Origin: Helicoverpa zea
Lineage: Eukaryota > Arthropoda > Insecta > Lepidoptera > Noctuidae
NCBI RefSeq assembly: GCF_022581195.2
Contig: NC_061469.1
Location: forward strand, 11,278,501 to 11,342,500
Reading direction: 5' to 3'
DNA length: 64,000 nt
The notes under the pieces: model-generated
Databases searched by the model: none
What the model was told of the DNA's origin: nothing
The model's input: only the letters and a program-made list of their open reading frames with translations
Program-made: the position numbers and the translations under genes
Shown here: one piece after another, positions 13,577 through 23,170 of the stretch
Layout: the number at the start of each line of letters is the position of its first letter
Numbering within the stretch: the first letter of the stretch is position 1

Positions 13577-16195
13577 AAATGATTTAAGTCATATGTAATA
13601 AGCAAAGCATATCATTTGTGGAATATCTTACTTCAGCGCCAAAAAATGTATGTAATAACTGTGTCATATTTAAATCCTTCACTTTTTAACTCTTAACAGT
13701 TCGAAGTCCAATTAGGCCCCTCTTTAATTATTGCTGTAGGTACCTACTTACGTAAATTTCAATCCGGACCAGAAACTGGTCGGTAATAACACTTGTAGAT
13801 CCTTGACAGTCGACCTGATTTGATTGCAATTTGGTACGTGACTGTACATCGAGTGGGCTTGTGTCAAAAGCCACTATATAATTATTCATATTTACAATCA
13901 AAATGCCACAGTCATGGGAATACCTCCAAAAAATCTTGTAAAGCCGCCACAACATTTGTGGGTAAACAGACCCTAAGGTGCGAACAGTTCTGTACGAATA
14001 AAATAAGCCTTCTACTTTTTTTTTGTATGTAAAAGTAATCGACCACGCGTACCCTTTAAATATAGACCAACAAAGATAACAAAAGAAAACTTAATTTTGT
14101 CCCTCCGTCATTGTCCCTAATAATTCTGCGCAAAGTTCTAACCCAAGTCTGAAGGTCGTACATATCAAACAAAGAAACGTCAGAAGTTCCCAAAAACAGC
14201 ATTAACAATAAATACTGACATCGAAGTAAGCGCCTAGATTAGTCTTCTAACTTGTTACAACTTTTATTGTTACCTAAACGTCCGAACTTTGCCGAAATTT
14301 GCCGAAGTTACCCGAATATTGGGGAATTTCGTTAGGGTTCACACAAACTTGGGTCGCCGAGTGTACTTAGCAACCGATGTTTATATTTGCTTCACTGTTT
14401 AGTTTCGTAGTTAAGGACTAGATATATTGAGGTTAGTGTTTTTCCTTGGGAAACTGTGTGGAAAACTGTATACTCGATTTATGGTTACGTAATTTGTAGA
14501 CAGCAGTTACTAAGGGATTTATCACCAGACATTTAATTAAAGTCTACAGAATATGAAAATAAAAATCTTACACATTCTACGTTTTGACAAAAGTGCCACC
14601 AGATAAAACATTTTAAATGCATAAATACACACAATCCAAAAAATCCTCACTAACCCTTCATTCAAACGTACTGATATGCAAAAGAAAAATGTCTATAGTC
14701 CCTTAGGCTAATGTACTTTTAGTACTTATAGGTAGATAAGTATATAGAAAAATCTTTTCCCCATAGACAGGAAATTCCTTTCCAAAAACTAGACTTTTTC
14801 AAAAGTGTTTGGGAAGCTACTCTTCGGTAGTTTTTTATTCATTTCGTTCAGCTAACTGTGTTCGCTGGACCATCGAACGTAGCCCAAAGGTAGGAAAAAG
14901 TCCGCACTCGGAAATTCGGAAAAGCCGATAAATTGGAAGTACCATTCTTTTTCATATGGAAACGAAAAACTGTAGCAATTTTGACACGATGAATATTTTT
15001 CGAAATTTTACATGAGTTACGTGGAAAAGAATTAAATTCTTGTGTGCAATATTCGAAGTTCTGTCTGACACGGTTTTATTATAACTCTTGTGATTCTCTG
15101 TCCAGAGATTTCATGTATTTCATCTAAGTCTGTTCAGACATTCTACCACAACAACATTACAAGCAAACTTAGTTACAGCATCAGTAAACAGGACAGGAAT
15201 CAAATAGTTTCAAACATAACATACAAGTAAATGCGCGGAATGCAGTATTTGTCCCACGATTGCGTTTATACAAACACACAAACAGAGATGTAGAACCAAA
15301 TATTTACACCACACCCGAAACAAACCAGCGAAACCTATTTGCCTGTAGCATTGAGCATCGTTCGTAGCTTAAAGAATGTAAAATACCTCTTCTTCTCTCA
15401 GTTTTATTTAAAACGTTAAACATGTTCAGACCATATAAAATATAACGCAAAAGTGCACTAACTAAAACAGCGCATACTAATACTGTTTAATTTTTCTAGG
15501 AAATAACAAAATACTTCGGTCAACTACAAACCTCAAAACTAACCTTTTCCAATTATGTTAGATTCGGCTCCCAGTGTTACAGGATGCAGCTCAGAACTAG
15601 TGTTTTACATAGAAAGACAGCCTATCTCATTATATATTCATTATAGTATATTTCATTTTTTTCATCTATCCTACACAACCCAGTAACCCAAACAACCCAA
15701 TAGTAAAGTAGTAGTAAAATACTAAATGTAATTAAACATACGGATCAAGATACATGTGTGCAATGTACACAAAACATTAATCTACTTCAACGTAACCACT
15801 GTCCAGTTCATTTGAACTTTAACTTACGTCGGACAGAGATCAAGTAAGTGGCTTTACTTACGTGGCTTGCATGTCAAAATGTTTTGCGAACAAACACAAG
15901 CCAAGCCACTGCAAATGGACCACAACGTCGGTTCTAAGTAAAAACTTAAAGTGAGGAAAAAGATAAAAGCTGAAAAGGAACCTTTATACCTATGTATACC
16001 TTTCTCTTTAACTTTAAAAGGTTCTAATCACATGAAAAAGGGTTAATTGACGGCGACACTTTTATAGACTTTCTGTCAACAGAAATAAAAAAAAAATGTA
16101 TTGTACTCGCTTAAAAAAGCAAATAGAGGTAGGTAACGGAGGTTTTTGCCCAAAATGCAAATATATTCAAGAAAAGTCTGGTGGTACATCCTACT
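13577..16195. other. Non-coding stretch, no gene seen
   Basis: AT-rich with no supportable gene, RNA or repeat array. Confidence 0.5.
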
Positions 16196-16381
16196 TCCTA
16201 CTAATATTATAAATGTGAAAGTTTGTAAGAACGTATGGATGTATGTTTGTTATTCTTTCACGCATAAACGGCTGGACCGATTTCTTTGAAATTTGGTATG
16301 TAGATAAGTGAGACCTTGGATTAACACATAGGCTACTTTTTATCAACACACCACGCGGGCGAAGCCGCTGGCGAAAGCTAG
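16196..16381 (+). mobile_element. Lep1-like non-autonomous Helitron
   Basis: It begins TCCTACTAATATTATAAATG and carries the conserved internal text TTTCACGCATAAACGGCTGG and GAAATTTGGTATGTAGATA. It ends in a GC-rich short hairpin region followed by CTAG (16378-16381) and then T. The TC start, CTAG end and absent target duplication are Helitron hallmarks. About 186 bp, no coding capacity. Confidence 0.75.
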
Positions 16382-17252
16382 TAAAAAATAATTTCATCCA
16401 AATCTATATTATAAACAACAGTTAAACCTAAACAATGAACTATAATTCTCCTCTTAAACAAACAAGGAGAACCGCCAATCAAGATAAACGGGTCAGTCCT
16501 AAATAATCTTAGCGATACAGTAATTACCATTTTGCTGAGTTAAAGTGAAATAACAACAATTAATCAATCAAAAGCCTAGCCGTATCGTTGAAGGAGGCAG
16601 CTGTTTAAAGATGAATTGTTTCGGGAAGACGTTGTGTTTTCATTAATTTTGGGTAAACGATACAATGTAGGTGGTTTCAGAAGGCTCACTTAAACAAAAG
16701 AGTGATAAGATATTTATTATAGAAATATGTGCAAAGTGTACATATTGACAGACACTTGAATGTTAAAATAATACATAATGGTTTATGTGGAAAAAAATAT
16801 ATATTTATTTGTCTTTCTTCTCTACGTATCTATTACATTTATTTCTCTGATTAAATTATATTCAATCAGATTAATATTTTTATTCCAGTTGACCTTGACC
16901 TTGAAACAAACGGACCTTCTGTTCTTCGCTATGAAGGTCTCATGCCCTACATCTTTATCCAAATGTGTCCACATTTTGCGGGCATATTAATCGACCTTTG
17001 TTTAAAATCTTTTGCAAAAGGATTTTAGCTGACTTTTGGCCATATGGGGTTTTAGAACGAAGGTCATTTGGAAGGTTTCATTAGTAAGGGTTTCTATTTA
17101 AATGGGTTGTTAGTGTTTCAGCTAATGTTTTGTAATTAATTTTATTATAGTAGTGGGAATGAAATAAAATATAGTGTCCTGTCTTAAAGAGAGAAAATAT
17201 TAAAAACAAATTACTATCATGATACTTGAGTCTAGCCATGCTACAACAAATG
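16382..17252. other. Non-coding stretch, no gene seen
   Basis: AT-rich flank left of LTR element A. No supportable gene. Confidence 0.5.
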
Positions 17253-17256
17253 AATA

Positions 17257-17464
17257 TGTCGGCGTCAGGATCCGACATCGTTAAATAAAACAAAGGGGTT
17301 CTCACACAATCACTTGGTTTATTCCAATTAACACAATATTAGTCACTACAATTATTTATCACAAATTTGTGGGAGGTGTGCACTCGGCAACGGTCGGCGA
17401 ACGAATGACCCGAGTCGTGCGCGCGCGCCGCTTTATATAAGGTCCACCGTTGACAGATCGACAG
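17257..17464 (-). repeat. LTR A, left copy, first part (interrupted)
   Basis: 208 bp from TGTCGGCGTCAGGATC up to the LINE-1 target site. I read it as identical to 27146-27353. The rest of this LTR lies beyond the LINE at 23145-23170. Confidence 0.9.
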
Positions 17465-18112
17465 GACTCCGCTTCTGACTCTCGTCGTGTACGGACGTGT
17501 CGCTCTGCGCTCGCCCGTTTACGACTTTTGTCTTTGTTACGCCCGACGTAACGCTCACCGTAGTCGCTCTGCCGACTACAAATATATCAATCCAAAGCTG
17601 CTTTTTTCAAAGCGGCGGACGATTATCCTGTTTCTAAAACGTTTGTGTCAAGTAAATTCAGTTGACCCCTTCTGGGTAAAAGCCACAGTTTCGTGGTTCT
17701 CGGTTGAAACCATACGGTGCCAACGAAGCCGAGAGGGTGTTGACCCAATCACACCCGCCGAACCCCTTCAGGGCAAGGCAGTCAATTGGACGGGAGCTCG
17801 GATTTCGGCCTTGGGGGATCTCCTAGTCGTGCCTTGCATCTGGTTTGCTTTCACAGCTACACACCTGGTGTCGGTTGGGTATCTCTATACCCTTCGCACT
17901 AGACTGGCTAGGGCCCGTTCGCACAATAAGACTGGCGAACGGTTTACAAGCTTAGGGCTCACCAATAGGTACTCACCTCCCTGCCTATACCCGGCAGGGA
18001 GGGTTACACATCCCCGGGCCCATCCACCCGGGGAGATAGGAAATAGGTCTTAGGTTTTTATAATTAGGCCCCCATCTCTTTTAGCTCGGTAGCCCTCTTC
18101 CCTCACGGGAAA
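17465..18112 (+). promoter_or_regulatory. LINE-1 5' UTR with probable internal Pol II promoter
   Basis: Jockey-clade elements are transcribed from an internal promoter with a downstream promoter element near +28 to +34. Here GGACGTG at 17493-17499, about +29 to +35 from the element's first base, fits the DPE consensus (RGWCGTG). There is no TATA box inside the element. A 188-codon open frame covers 17487-18053 but has no recognisable motif, and I treat it as UTR. Confidence 0.55.
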
Positions 18113-19930
18113 ATGACTACCGAAGTCTATAAATTCTTCTTCGAGGTCCTCCTCAAGGACCAAGACATTGTCGCCAAATATGGCGACATGATCAACAACC
18201 TTGATATCAAGGACCCGCGCCTCGCGCGCTATTGTATTATCACCGATAACGGCTCAACAAAGGAGGCCGGCGCAGCTGTGTCGCGCCCCATTGTTGAGCC
18301 TATAATCGTCTCTTCGGGGAAAACCGCCGCATTAGCGGAAACGGTAATCCCCAATACAATGGTCGATGCCCAGCTGCACTCGACCATTGTTCCTAATCCC
18401 ATTGTCTCACAGACAATGGAAATAACTCAGGCGAGTGCACCTGCGTCAAACGTCGACGCCGAATGCATGGACACCTCGTCCTCCCGCTCTGCCTCACCCG
18501 TCCCAGAGGATGCTCAACCCTCCGAGCCCTCTGACTCCTCTTCCTCCGACGACGACTTCACCGTCGTACAGGGAGGTAAGAGGAAAAAGAACAAAAACAA
18601 CGACAAGGCGCGCAAGACCATCGCCCTTGTCGCATCTCCTCTCCCTAGCCCGCCCGCTGTGTCTACAGCATCCCCCGCCCCGTCACCCTCGACCTCGCAG
18701 GTCGCTTCCTCCCAAGGTGCCGCTAAGTCCAAAAGCGCACCAAAAAACAAACCTCCGCCGCCTGTATACTTACAGGACAAGGCAAAATGGACCGAAGTGT
18801 CCAAGCTGTGTGTTGATCGTAAGATCAACTACAGATCGGCCTCCAATACCGGCAACGGTATAAAAATCGTCCTCCCTACGTCAGACGACTATAGGGAGAT
18901 AACTAAAGCGCTAAGAGCGAGGAACATTTCGTTCCACACATACTCCCTCCCCGAGGAAAAACCTCTCCGGGTCGTCATTACCCGTATTCCGAAGGAAATC
19001 CCTTCGGATGACATTTTAAGTGACCTTAAGTCACAAAACATCCCTGCGACGCAAGTCCATAGGATGCACCGCGCCCGCAGCGGCCACGCCTTCGACATGG
19101 TGCTCGTAGTATGCGAGCCGTGTCCTTCTAAAATCCACCCGATTTTTAACATCAAATCGGTATGTAATTTAACCGGCATCTCAATCGAGAAGCCAAATAG
19201 ATCTGGCATTGTATCCCAATGCCACCGTTGCCAACTGTGGGGTCACTCACAGCGCAACTGTTTCGCCCAGCCTAGGTGCGTGAAATGCCTAGGCCAACAC
19301 GGCACCTCCGACTGCCCGCGACCCAAGGACCGCACTCTGTGCACCGAGCCTCCGAGCTGTGTACTCTGCGGCGCCTCAGGTCATCCCGCCAACTACCGCG
19401 GCTGCCCAAAGGCCCCAAAAACGTCTCCCAAGCTGGCCAAGCGTGCAAACGCCCGCCAGCTAAGGGAAAGCCCATCAGCGAGGCTACCTACCGCTCAACT
19501 TCCCGAGCGTCTCAGCCCACAACGGCCCTCCCCATGGAACCCTCTCAACCATCAGAGAGCCTTTCCAACCCCGAGGCCAACTCAGCACCAGCCAACTCCC
19601 GCCCCGGTGAATAATCCCACCGCGGCGCCCGCGAGCTTACCTCGCGTCCCTCCCGTCCTTCCCTCCGCGCCCTCCGCGCCCTCCGCGGCTCCTATAGCCG
19701 CCAAGCCCGCGCAAGCGCAAGCGATCGCGCCCTCTTCTAGCCCAGTATCAGCGCTCAGTTCTATGAACGTTATACTGAGCACGTTCAGTGTATTCACGAG
19801 CGACAGAGCTCAACAACTTTCGAGGGAGATAGTCGCCAGCAATGGCGACCTTATCAAACTCTACTCCGTTATGCAGGAGTATTCAGACGTCGCCCAGGCA
19901 GTTCAAAACCTGCCTCACTTTAGGAAATAG
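18113..19930 (+). CDS. LINE-1 ORF1, Gag-like nucleic-acid-binding protein
   Basis: 605 aa starting at an ATG. It is expected to coat the LINE RNA into a ribonucleoprotein and assist retrotransposition. Residues 1-210 are acidic and Ser/Pro-rich with a basic KRKKNKN patch. About 213-340 is PRE_C2HC-like (PPPPVYLQDKAKW, HTYSLPEEKPLRVVITRIP), typical of Jockey-clade ORF1 proteins. Three zinc knuckles follow at 370-431: CHRCQLWGHSQRNC, CVKCLGQHGTSDC and CVLCGASGH. The C-terminal third is Pro/Ala-rich. The frame is uninterrupted. The stop is two bases before the ORF2 ATG, which suggests termination-reinitiation. Domain assignment is by pattern. Confidence 0.9.
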   Translation: MTTEVYKFFFEVLLKDQDIVAKYGDMINNLDIKDPRLARYCIITDNGSTKEAGAAVSRPIVEPIIVSSGKTAALAETVIPNTMVDAQLHSTIVPNPIVSQTMEITQASAPASNVDAECMDTSSSRSASPVPEDAQPSEPSDSSSSDDDFTVVQGGKRKKNKNNDKARKTIALVASPLPSPPAVSTASPAPSPSTSQVASSQGAAKSKSAPKNKPPPPVYLQDKAKWTEVSKLCVDRKINYRSASNTGNGIKIVLPTSDDYREITKALRARNISFHTYSLPEEKPLRVVITRIPKEIPSDDILSDLKSQNIPATQVHRMHRARSGHAFDMVLVVCEPCPSKIHPIFNIKSVCNLTGISIEKPNRSGIVSQCHRCQLWGHSQRNCFAQPRCVKCLGQHGTSDCPRPKDRTLCTEPPSCVLCGASGHPANYRGCPKAPKTSPKLAKRANARQLRESPSARLPTAQLPERLSPQRPSPWNPLNHQRAFPTPRPTQHQPTPAPVNNPTAAPASLPRVPPVLPSAPSAPSAAPIAAKPAQAQAIAPSSSPVSALSSMNVILSTFSVFTSDRAQQLSREIVASNGDLIKLYSVMQEYSDVAQAVQNLPHFRK

Positions 19931-19932
19931 AA

Positions 19933-22860
19933 ATGGATAATACATCCAAAATTAAACCCCATTCCCTTAGGCTTAGCTATTATAATGCCAACGGTATTCT
20001 CGGCCAACGCGACGAGATTTCCGCCTTCCTACAATCCCATAAGATAGACATTCTTCTCGTACAAGAGACCTTCCTAAAGCCGCGTGTACGCGGCCCTAAT
20101 ATAGCTAACTATAAGTTAATTAGAAATGACAGGATCACACGCCACAAAGGCGGCACGCTTATCTATTATAAAAGATCGCTACATTGTGTAGAGATCACTC
20201 CCCCCGACTTAAGCTGCATTGAAGCCTCAATCTGTCGACTAGCCATGTCCCAGCACCAGTCGATCACTCTCGTATCGGCCTACTGCCCTCCCACGTCCTC
20301 ATCCTTTCAGTCCTACGACCCGATCCTTTTCACGAACGATCTCAGAGCCTTACTAGGCCTGAGCGACTCTGTAATAATAGCAGGCGATCTAAACGCCAAA
20401 CATCCCGCCTGGAATAGCAACACTACTTCTCCAAGAGGCAGGTTGCTATTCAATCAGTGTGAATCCCTCAACTTCGATGTCATCGCTCCGATGCATCCCA
20501 CTCACTTTCCTAATATAGTCGACCACCTTCCCGACGTTCTCGATGTAGCGCTCCTCAAGAACGTAAACTTACGTTTACATTCGATCGAGGTACTACACGA
20601 GCTCACCTCCGACCACAGACCGGTTCTTGTGGAACTAGCCTCGCGCTCAGGCCCACTCGACCCGGATCGCCCTCCTCCCACCCAGATTGTCACGGACTGG
20701 AGAATGCTAAGCGAAAGCTTAAAATCCTCCTCCGCCCAGTTAGAATCAATTCCCGATGAAATCAACTCAGTCGCTGACATGACGGGCGCGATCGGCTCGT
20801 TCACCGAGCACGTACAATCCACCGTGGACAAGTGTTCACGTAGAGTTGAAGCGACGAGCTTTCATCGCTTCAAGCTCCCGGATGACGTGCGTGCTCTGGT
20901 GACCGAGAAGAACGCGGCTGTCCGTGCCTACAGTACTTTTCCCTGCGACGCTAACAAGTCTCACATGCGTAACTTACAGCGTGCTGTAAAGGAACGCCTT
21001 GCTGAGATGCGTCAAACGCGCTGGGACAAGACGCTGAGCGAACTCGAGCCGACTCATCAAGCCTTCTGGCAGCTTCAAAGGAAACTCAAATCCGATGAAG
21101 TAGCTTCCACCCCGCCGATCAAACGCCCCGACAATTCCCTCGCCTTCGAGGACGATGAAAAAGCGGAATGTCTGGCCGACAGCCTCGAGGCTCAATGCTC
21201 GCCTAGTACCCAACCGGTCGACCCGGCTCACCTACTAAAGGTCGAAGCCGAGGTCGAGCGCAGATCCTCCCTAACACCGCAAGAAGACCCCGACGATCCC
21301 TTGCCTCCCGTCACTCCAGACGAAGTGGCAGAGATCATCAAACGTCTCAAACCCCGTAAAGCTCCGGGCCCAGATAGAATAACCAATAAAGTTTTCAAAA
21401 TCCTACCCGCTTCCCTCGTAATGCTCTTGACCGCGATCTTCAATTGCGCCATGACCCATAACCTGTTCCCACAGGCATGGAAAGAGGCAACCGTAATCGG
21501 TATTCCCAAACCCGGTAAACCAAAATCAGACCCGTCCAGCTATCGCCCTATCAGTTTACTCAATGTGTTCGGCAAGATCTACGAGATACTTATCTATAAG
21601 CGTCTCAAAGATTACGTCGAAGCAAAGAGTCTTATTCCATTAGAACAGTTTGGTTTTCGAACCCATCACTCTTGTGTCCAACAAGTCCACCGCATCGTGG
21701 AAGGTGTGAGCCACGGATTCCAACGTGGCCAACTCACCGGTACGATTCTCTTCGATATAGCAAAGGCATTCGACAAAGTCTGGCACAAAGGCTTGATTTA
21801 CAAGCTTTACCAACTCGGTGTCCCAGACCGTCTCGTCGTCATCTTACGAGACTTTTTGTCGAATCGCACCTTTCGCTATCGCATTGACGGCACTCTTTCT
21901 TCGGCCCACCCTATAAAAGCTGGCGTCCCACAAGGCTCGGTACTCTCCCCCATCCTCTTCACGCTATACACTAGCGATATTCCTAAGAACAAGCATGTTC
22001 AATTAGCCCTATTCGCCGACGACACGGCAATCTACTGCTCAGGCCGCAGCCCAGCCGCCATAGTGAGACATCTCCAAGCCTATTGCAACACCCTAGGTGT
22101 CTGGACTAGGCTATGGAGAATCGAACTCCACCCCGACAAAAGCCAGGCCATACTCTTTTCGAGCCCTCGCCGTAGGCTTCCTCCCGCGCCCCCGTCAGTC
22201 ACCATGTTTGGTAGGCCGATTCCTTGGAAGGAGCATGCCAAATATCTAGGTGTAATCTTAGACCAGCGCCTTTCATTCGCCGAGCACATACGTAAGGTGC
22301 GCTCTAGAGCAGCCTTTGTGTACGGCAGATTGCACTTCTTGCTCAATTCAAAGAGCAAATTATCTCTTAAATGCAAGTTACGCCTCTACGTATCGTGCAT
22401 ACGCCCCGTCATGACGTATGCTTGCCCTGTGTTCGCACAGGCAAGCCATCGCCGCCTTCACAGAATGCAGGCCCTTCAAAACCGTGCTTTACGGAAAATC
22501 ACAGGAGCTCCCTATTATGTTCGAAATGAGATTCTTCATCTCGACTTAAAAATCCCCACCATCCGCCAGTATATGAAGCGTGCCGCCATACGGTACTTCG
22601 AACGCGCTGAGAAACACGATAACTCACTTATCGTGTCAGCCAGTAATTACACTCCCTCCCGCATCAGTAGGATTCGCCGCCCTAGGCATGCCCTTCTAGA
22701 ACCTGACGATGAGATAACTGTCCTCCAAGAGAGTAGTAAACTCACTAGCACCCTACACAAATACAAACCGCGTTCGTACAAACCTCGCCGCCGAGGTCCG
22801 CCGCGACGTCCCGATCTCTGTCCTCCCGACCCTTGCTCATCGAGCCAGCCCGCGAGCTGA
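19933..22860 (+). CDS. LINE-1 ORF2, endonuclease / reverse transcriptase
   Basis: 975 aa. The N-terminal 235 residues form an APE-like endonuclease that nicks target DNA: YYNANG near 16, VQETFL near 42, AGDLNAKHPAWNS near 150 and TSDHRPVLV near 224. The reverse transcriptase spans about 470-760: APGPDRITNKV (476), SYRPISLLNVFGK (535), FDIAKAFDKVWH, GVPQGSVLSP and the catalytic FADD (693). The C terminus is basic and Arg/Pro-rich. Length and order match Jockey-clade ORF2, and no motif is broken. It starts at ATG 19933, two bases after the ORF1 stop. It acts by target-primed reverse transcription in the nucleus. Confidence 0.95.
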   Translation: MDNTSKIKPHSLRLSYYNANGILGQRDEISAFLQSHKIDILLVQETFLKPRVRGPNIANYKLIRNDRITRHKGGTLIYYKRSLHCVEITPPDLSCIEASICRLAMSQHQSITLVSAYCPPTSSSFQSYDPILFTNDLRALLGLSDSVIIAGDLNAKHPAWNSNTTSPRGRLLFNQCESLNFDVIAPMHPTHFPNIVDHLPDVLDVALLKNVNLRLHSIEVLHELTSDHRPVLVELASRSGPLDPDRPPPTQIVTDWRMLSESLKSSSAQLESIPDEINSVADMTGAIGSFTEHVQSTVDKCSRRVEATSFHRFKLPDDVRALVTEKNAAVRAYSTFPCDANKSHMRNLQRAVKERLAEMRQTRWDKTLSELEPTHQAFWQLQRKLKSDEVASTPPIKRPDNSLAFEDDEKAECLADSLEAQCSPSTQPVDPAHLLKVEAEVERRSSLTPQEDPDDPLPPVTPDEVAEIIKRLKPRKAPGPDRITNKVFKILPASLVMLLTAIFNCAMTHNLFPQAWKEATVIGIPKPGKPKSDPSSYRPISLLNVFGKIYEILIYKRLKDYVEAKSLIPLEQFGFRTHHSCVQQVHRIVEGVSHGFQRGQLTGTILFDIAKAFDKVWHKGLIYKLYQLGVPDRLVVILRDFLSNRTFRYRIDGTLSSAHPIKAGVPQGSVLSPILFTLYTSDIPKNKHVQLALFADDTAIYCSGRSPAAIVRHLQAYCNTLGVWTRLWRIELHPDKSQAILFSSPRRRLPPAPPSVTMFGRPIPWKEHAKYLGVILDQRLSFAEHIRKVRSRAAFVYGRLHFLLNSKSKLSLKCKLRLYVSCIRPVMTYACPVFAQASHRRLHRMQALQNRALRKITGAPYYVRNEILHLDLKIPTIRQYMKRAAIRYFERAEKHDNSLIVSASNYTPSRISRIRRPRHALLEPDDEITVLQESSKLTSTLHKYKPRSYKPRRRGPPRRPDLCPPDPCSSSQPAS

Positions 22861-23102
22861 GCCAGTAGCTTTAAATTCCCCATTTAATAATAATGATCAT
22901 ATGATCCAGCCTGTCCCTTTGCTGCCTCCCCAGCGACGCCCTAAGCCGAGGTCCGACCCCACAGGGGGTACCCTTAGCGCAGTCGCTTAGTTTATAAGTT
23001 GTTTTACGCCCCTGGCTGGAGGCCTTAAAATCTAGGCATCCACAGGGAAAAGTCCGGTTAAGCAGTACACGGCCTCCTAGGCTGAACTGCGAGATGCCAT
23101 AC

Positions 23103-23132
<30 letters not shown>
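22861..23132 (+). other. LINE-1 3' UTR and poly(A) tail
   Basis: About 240 nt of UTR ending GATGCCATACC, then an unbroken run of A from 23104 to about 23132. I see no AATAAA close to the tail. A long uninterrupted poly(A) is a sign of a young insertion. Confidence 0.85.
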
Positions 23133-23134
<2 letters not shown>

Positions 23135-23144
23135 AGATCGACAG

Positions 23145-23170
23145 TTGACACATCGACGGTGGCGCCGTCA
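23145..23170 (-). repeat. LTR A, left copy, remainder after LINE-1
   Basis: TTGACACATCGACGGTGG and CGCCGTCA complete the left LTR, matching 27354-27379. Together with 17257-17464 this gives 234 bp. Confidence 0.9.

Larger units (their letters stand above)
17465..23132 (+). mobile_element. LINE-1: full-length Jockey-clade non-LTR retrotransposon
   Basis: 5,668 bp with a 648-nt 5' UTR, ORF1, ORF2, a 3' UTR of about 240 nt and a poly(A) tail of about 29. The 12-bp target duplication ACAGATCGACAG lies at 17453-17464 and 23133-23144 and is perfect. Both ORFs are open, so the copy may be competent. ORF1 carries a PRE_C2HC-like segment and three CCHC knuckles. ORF2 carries an APE-type endonuclease and a reverse transcriptase with FADD. 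This is the Jockey-clade layout. It sits in the upstream promoter part of the left LTR of element A. Confidence 0.93.

Noticed and set aside
17487..18053. 188-codon open frame before LINE-1 ORF1
   Set aside because: It starts at a GTG, has no recognisable motif, and lies in the expected 5' UTR.
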